A DNA stretch of 64,000 nucleotides from Gammaproteobacteria bacterium (lineage in GTDB: Bacteria > Pseudomonadota > Gammaproteobacteria > GCA-001735895): NCBI GenBank assembly GCA_029862005.1, contig JAOTYD010000020.1, positions 1 through 64,000 of the forward strand, written 5' to 3'. The notes beneath the pieces are model-generated. The model saw nothing but the letters and a program-made list of their open reading frames with translations. It did not search any database and was not told where the DNA came from. Below, piece by piece: positions 58,560 through 64,000 of the stretch; the first letter of the stretch is position 1; every line of letters starts with the position of its first letter. The position numbers were made by a program, and so were the translations under genes.

Positions 58560-59660
58560 ATGGGCGCCTATATCGTTCGCCGACTGCTGCTGATGATCCC
58601 GACACTGTTCGCGATCATGGTGATCAATTTCATCATCATCCAGGTCGCGCCGGGCGGGCCGGTGGAGCAGATCATCGCCGAGCTGACCGGCACCGGCGCC
58701 GACATCACCGGGCGCGTGACCCGCACCGACGTAGGCGAAACCCTACAGTCGGCCGCCGCCGATGCCGATGCGACCGGCGGCTACCGCGGCGCCCAGGGGC
58801 TCGACCCCGAGTTCATCAAGGAGCTCGAGCAGCGCTTCGGTTTCGACAAGCCGCTGCACGAGCGCTTCTTCGAGATGATGGGCAACTACCTGCGCTTCGA
58901 TTTCGGCGACAGCTTCTTCCGCGACCGTTCGGTGGTCGACCTCGTGCTCGACAAGATGCCGGTGTCGATCTCGCTCGGCGTCTGGACCACGCTGCTGGTG
59001 TACCTGATCTCGATCCCGCTCGGCATCGCCAAGGCGATGCGCGACGGCAGCCGCTTCGACCTGTGGACCAGCGTCGTCGTCGTCATCAGCTCGGCGATCC
59101 CGAGTTTCCTGTTCGCGATCTTCCTGCTGGTGATCTTCGCCGGCGGCAGTTACCTCGACTGGTTCCCGCTGCGCGGGCTGGTGTCCGACAACTGGGCCGA
59201 CCTGTCGTGGCCCGATCGCATCCGCGATTACCTGTGGCACATCACGCTGCCGGTGATCGCGATGACCATCGGCGGCTTCGCCACGCTGACGATGCTGACC
59301 AAGAATTCGTTCATGGACCAGATCGGCCAGCAATACGTGCTCACCGCGCGCGCCAAGGGTCTCACCGAGCGCCGCGTGATGTACGGCCACGTGTTCCGCA
59401 ACGCGATGCTGATCGTCGTCGCCGGCTTCCCGTCGGCCTTCGTCGGCATGCTGTTCACCGGCTCGGTGCTGATCGAGATCATCTTTTCGCTCGACGGCCT
59501 CGGCCTGCTCGGCTTCGAGGCCGCGTTCAACCGCGACTACCCGGTCGTCTTCGGCACGCTGTTCTTCTTCTCGCTGCTCGGGCTTTTGATGACGCTGGTC
59601 GGCGACATCATGTACACCATCATCGATCCGCGCATCGATTTCGAGGCGAGGGGCCGCTAA
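58560..59660 (+). CDS. yejB: YejB-like peptide ABC permease
   Basis: A 366-residue inner membrane permease of the DppB/YejB type. Six helices, N-terminal opening [36 protein letters not shown], a periplasmic segment, and the EAA loop [31 protein letters not shown], ending with the [15 protein letters not shown] tail typical of YejB. GGGAGGAACCG lies before the ATG. Its stop overlaps the start of yejE (TAATG). Confidence 0.92.
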   Translation: MGAYIVRRLLLMIPTLFAIMVINFIIIQVAPGGPVEQIIAELTGTGADITGRVTRTDVGETLQSAAADADATGGYRGAQGLDPEFIKELEQRFGFDKPLHERFFEMMGNYLRFDFGDSFFRDRSVVDLVLDKMPVSISLGVWTTLLVYLISIPLGIAKAMRDGSRFDLWTSVVVVISSAIPSFLFAIFLLVIFAGGSYLDWFPLRGLVSDNWADLSWPDRIRDYLWHITLPVIAMTIGGFATLTMLTKNSFMDQIGQQYVLTARAKGLTERRVMYGHVFRNAMLIVVAGFPSAFVGMLFTGSVLIEIIFSLDGLGLLGFEAAFNRDYPVVFGTLFFFSLLGLLMTLVGDIMYTIIDPRIDFEARGR

Positions 59661-60717
59661 TGACCGAGCCGCCGGTGCAGCACCGATTTCTCGGCCAGCC
59701 GATCACACCGCTGACGCATCGGCGGCTCGAGAACTTCCGCGCCAACCGCCGCGGCTGGTGGTCGCTGTGGATTTTCGCGGTGCTGTTCGTCGTGACACTG
59801 TTCGCCGAGTTCGTCGCCAACGACAAGCCGATCCTGGTCTACTACGACGGCGGCTTTTACACGCCGATCTTCAGAACTTACCCGGAAACCGCGTTCGGCG
59901 GCGAATTTCCGACCGAGGCCGACTACCGCGACCCGTACGTCGCCGAACTGATCGACGACCGCGGCTGGATGGTCTGGCCGCTGGTCCGCTACGACCATCA
60001 AACCGTGTCCTGGGATCTCGCGGTGCCGGCGCCGGCGCCGCCCGACGGCCTGCACTGGCTCGGCACCGACGACCAGGCCCGCGACGTGGTCGCGCGGTTG
60101 GTCTACGGCTTTCGCATCTCGGTGCTGTTCGGCTTTACGCTGACCATCATCAGCGCGCTCGTCGGCGTCGCCGCCGGCGCCGCGCAGGGTTATTTCGGCG
60201 GCTGGCTGGATTTGCTGTTCCAGCGCTTCATCGAGGTCTGGGCGGGGCTGCCGATCCTCTACATCCTGATCATCCTCGCCAGCATCGTTGAGCCCAACTT
60301 CTGGTGGCTGCTCGGCGTGCTGCTGCTGTTCTCGTGGATGGGTTTCGTCGGCGTCGTCCGCGCCGAGTTCCTGCGCGCGCGCAACTTCGAGTACGTGCGC
60401 GCGGCGCGTGCGCTCGGCGTGTCCGACCGCGTGATCATGTTCAAGCACGTGCTGCCGAACGCGATGGTGGCGACGCTGACCTTCATGCCGTTCACGCTGG
60501 CGGGCTCGGTCACGGTGCTGACGTCGCTCGATTTTCTCGGCATCGGCCTGCCGCCGGGCTCGGCCTCGCTCGGCGAACTGCTGGCGCAGGGCAAGGCCAA
60601 CCTGCAGGCGCCGTGGCTGGGTTTGACCGGCTTTTTCGTCATCGGCGCGATGCTGAGCCTGCTGATCTTCATCGGCGAGTCGGTGCGCGACGCCTTCGAC
60701 CCGCGCAAGACGATCGG

Positions 60718-60721
<4 letters not shown>
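59660..60721 (+). CDS. yejE: YejE-like peptide ABC permease
   Basis: A 353-residue DppC/YejE-type permease. The N-terminus FLGQPITPLTHRRLENFRANRRGWWSLWIF, the long periplasmic insertion (FVANDKPILVYYDGGFYTPIFRTYPETAFGGEFPTEADYRDP) and the EAA loop YVRAARALGVSDRVIMFKHVLPNAMVATLTFMPF are diagnostic. Start codon overlaps the yejB stop, so I ignore the longer frame that extends to 59063 inside yejB. Confidence 0.92.
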
Positions 60722-62340
<1,619 letters not shown>

Positions 62341-62348
62341 ACCGAGGA

Positions 62349-63169
62349 AATTCCGGGGACAGTATACCTAACCCCAGAAGCACCGCTCAGTGGTAATCAG
62401 ATTCAAGCAGTCTCGTTGACAATTGCGCTATCGGTCTGGCGTGATATCATCATTGCGATCAAACGACTTACACGGAGGTAAGTTATGGCCAGGATGCCAA
62501 GACTCGTCGTGCCCGGTTACCCCCATCACGTCACCCAACGCGGGAATCGCCGTCAGCAAACTTTCTTCTGCGAAGGCGATTATCGCCACTACATCGCCCT
62601 GATGTCCGAATCCGCAGGTCAGGCCGAAACCGAAATCTGGGCCTATTGCCTGATGCCAAACCACGTGCACCTGGTGATGGTGCCGAGCAGCGCAGACGGT
62701 TTGCGAGCAACCCTGGGAGAAGCGCACCGGCATTACACCCGGCATATTAATTTCCGCCAGGGTTGGCGCGGTCACTTGTGGCAGGAACGGTTTCACTCCT
62801 TTCTGATGGATGAAGATTACCTGCTTGCCACAGTCCGATATGTCGAAAGTAATCCGGTTGCCGCCGGACTGTGCCGACACCCCGGCGAATGGCCATGGTC
62901 TAGTGCGCGGGCGCACCTCGAGAGCACGGACGACATCCTGGTGATCGTTAAGCCCATGCTCGATCGCATAGCCGACTGGGAAGCCTACCTGTCCAGCAGC
63001 ACCCGCAGCGACAGGGCGGAGTCGATCCGGCGACACAATCGAACCGGGCGCCCTCTCGGCAACACCGAATTCATAAAAATACTGGAGAAACAAACCGGCA
63101 AAACCCTCACCCCAAAACGCCCCGGCCCAAAACCAACCTCGACTAATTAGGTATACTGTCCCCGGAATT
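62349..63169 (+). mobile_element. RAYT unit with perfect 23-bp inverted ends
   Basis: The segment is bounded by AATTCCGGGGACAGTATACC(TAA) at 62349-62371 and its exact reverse complement at 63147-63169. It carries one gene, the transposase, whose last codon TAG overlaps the right end. The same ends recur as type A elements through the window, so the unit is probably the active parent. No target-site duplication was evident. Confidence 0.88.
62485..63150 (+). CDS. RAYT / TnpA_REP transposase (Y1 family)
   Basis: A 221-residue single-strand HUH nuclease of the REP-associated tyrosine transposase group. It has MARMPRLVVPGYPHHVTQRGNRRQ, the metal-binding motif MPNHVHLVM (His60 and His62), the catalytic Tyr119 in VRYVESNPVAAGL and the downstream GEWPWSSARAH. 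The C-terminal tail is basic. It would cut and move REP-type hairpins; here these are the type A palindromes. GGAGG lies six bases before the ATG. All key residues are intact, so it may be active. Confidence 0.95.
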   Translation: MARMPRLVVPGYPHHVTQRGNRRQQTFFCEGDYRHYIALMSESAGQAETEIWAYCLMPNHVHLVMVPSSADGLRATLGEAHRHYTRHINFRQGWRGHLWQERFHSFLMDEDYLLATVRYVESNPVAAGLCRHPGEWPWSSARAHLESTDDILVIVKPMLDRIADWEAYLSSSTRSDRAESIRRHNRTGRPLGNTEFIKILEKQTGKTLTPKRPGPKPTSTN

Positions 63170-63231
63170 CATGACCCCTTAGTCTCTGCACAGTAGGTAC
63201 AGGTTACGGATCTCTCCCCTTTAATTCATGA

Positions 63232-64000
63232 TCAAAGCTTGCCGGCTTCACGATAAGAGACCATGCGTTGCTGGTTTTCATCCCACAGGCTTGCCCGGAA
63301 ACAGTCCACGATATCCCGCGGTGCGAGTGACGTGGTGATCGGTGACTGTAGCTCGGGTATCGCGGCCATGGCTTCGGGCAGTCGATAAAACGGGATGCGC
63401 ACGTTGAGATGATGAATATGGTGGTAACCGATGTTGCCGGTGAACCATTGCATGAGTTTGCCGAGCCGCATGTAACTGGATGACTCCAGCGCTGCACGAT
63501 AAAAGGTCCAGGCCTCCGGCGAGATCACGTGCATACGTTTAAAACTGTGTTGCGCGAAAAACAGGTAACTGCCAAGTGCCGAGGCAATGACCATGGGCAG
63601 TATCACGCTAAACAGCGCGACATCAAAACCGCCGAACAACCATAACACGGTGATCAGTCCGCCATGAAACAGGAGTACCCACACGGAGTCCTTGTGCCTG
63701 CTCGGCTCAGTGATTAACGGCAGTAACGTGATGCTGAAGGCAAAGATCGTAATGTAGCCAAACAGCACCACCAGCGGATGACGCTGAAAGCGGTAACTGA
63801 AGCGTTGCGTGAATGAAGCATCGCGCCACATTCGAGTGGTCATCAACGGGAAAGCGCCGACACTGGCCTCGCTGATCTGGCCAACGTGGCCATGATGATA
63901 GTTATGACTATTTTTCCACGAGCTGGCGGGTGTCAGCGCAAAACCGGCATAAAGCTGAAACAACCACTTTGCTAAGCGCGAGTCACGCAGAATCGCACCA
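63232..64000 (-). CDS. membrane fatty acid desaturase (5' end missing)
   Basis: A minus-strand frame open to the edge of the window; about 255 residues are seen. Two histidine boxes are visible: SWKNSHNYHHGHVGQ and NIGYHHIHHLNVRIPFYRLPEAM, which with a third, missing box would form the di-iron centre. Four hydrophobic helices lie between them (LVVLFGYITIFAFSITLLPLI, GLITVLWLFGGFDVALFSVILPMV). Enzymes of this type introduce a double bond into acyl chains of membrane lipids. The stop at 63232 lies 60 bases from the RAYT unit. Confidence 0.88.
   Translation of the reverse strand, partial: GAILRDSRLAKWLFQLYAGFALTPASSWKNSHNYHHGHVGQISEASVGAFPLMTTRMWRDASFTQRFSYRFQRHPLVVLFGYITIFAFSITLLPLITEPSRHKDSVWVLLFHGGLITVLWLFGGFDVALFSVILPMVIASALGSYLFFAQHSFKRMHVISPEAWTFYRAALESSSYMRLGKLMQWFTGNIGYHHIHHLNVRIPFYRLPEAMAAIPELQSPITTSLAPRDIVDCFRASLWDENQQRMVSYREAGKL

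Noticed and set aside
59063-59659. Long upstream extension of yejE
   Set aside because: It overlaps yejB in another frame; the true start overlaps the yejB stop and matches YejE proteins.

Overview
The window reads as chromosomal DNA of an uncultivated, probably aquatic gammaproteobacterium. The reasons are gammaproteobacterial-type gene sets (yejABEF, sohB, deaD, yghU, RAYT), a mostly GC-rich coding sequence with AT-richer islands, and very frequent small palindromic repeats between genes. No rRNA, tRNA, CRISPR array, prophage or replication origin was seen. Genus cannot be fixed from the sequence alone.

Layout. 1-4.1 kb: an MMPL-type exporter (5' end cut by the window), a LolA-fold lipoprotein-sorting protein and a beta-barrel protein, forming one envelope operon. 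4.3-5.8 kb: three integron gene cassettes with three attC sites and no integrase. 5.9-12.8 kb: housekeeping and stress genes (LysM/M23 peptidase, YbaK deacylase, J-domain/VWA pair, SohB, M28 peptidase, Usp, zinc-ribbon protein and an odd DsrC homologue). 12.8-14.8 kb: AT-rich, repeat-laden stretch with two small orphan genes and a broken nuclease. 14.8-25.5 kb: membrane and metabolite genes (VIT/CCC1 + DUF211, SLC13, DUF1622, DksA-like, DUF3326, NfeD-slipin, GerW/DUF2953, duplicated 8-TM protein, YghU). 25.6-37.8 kb: DUF1330, DUF2461, amidohydrolase, RND efflux pair, imine-reductase-like dehydrogenase, SOUL, MipA/OmpV, DUF411, spermidine-synthase-like. 37.9-53.4 kb: DeaD, OsmC, a five-gene NitT/TauT-type ABC system, TlpA and DUF255 thioredoxins, a serine hydrolase, a Cas4-like/DEDD nuclease and a TonB receptor. 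53.6-55.9 kb: AT-richer cytochrome c + PQQ sugar dehydrogenase pair and a surface-adhesin-E protein. 56-63.2 kb: yejABEF between a truncated RAYT copy and an intact RAYT. The window ends in a fatty-acid desaturase cut by the edge.

The most striking theme is a set of related palindromic elements. Type A has arms like GGGGACAGTATACC / GGTATACTGTCCCC. Type B has GGGGACAGACCAC / GTGGTCTGTCCCC. Type C has GGTGACAGTTTAC / GTAACTGTCACC. Type D is a GGAGGGCAGTATACC variant. Type E has TAAGGC arms. Type A matches, base for base, the 23-bp inverted ends of the intact RAYT transposase unit at 62349-63169, which is therefore the likely mobiliser. Elements occur in many intergenic gaps. They have carried or captured gene fragments (35.7 kb), built the C-terminus of one gene (37.1 kb), nested in one another (33.4 kb) and been tandemly duplicated (14.1 kb). 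All functional statements are from reading motifs and translated sequence; no database search was possible.
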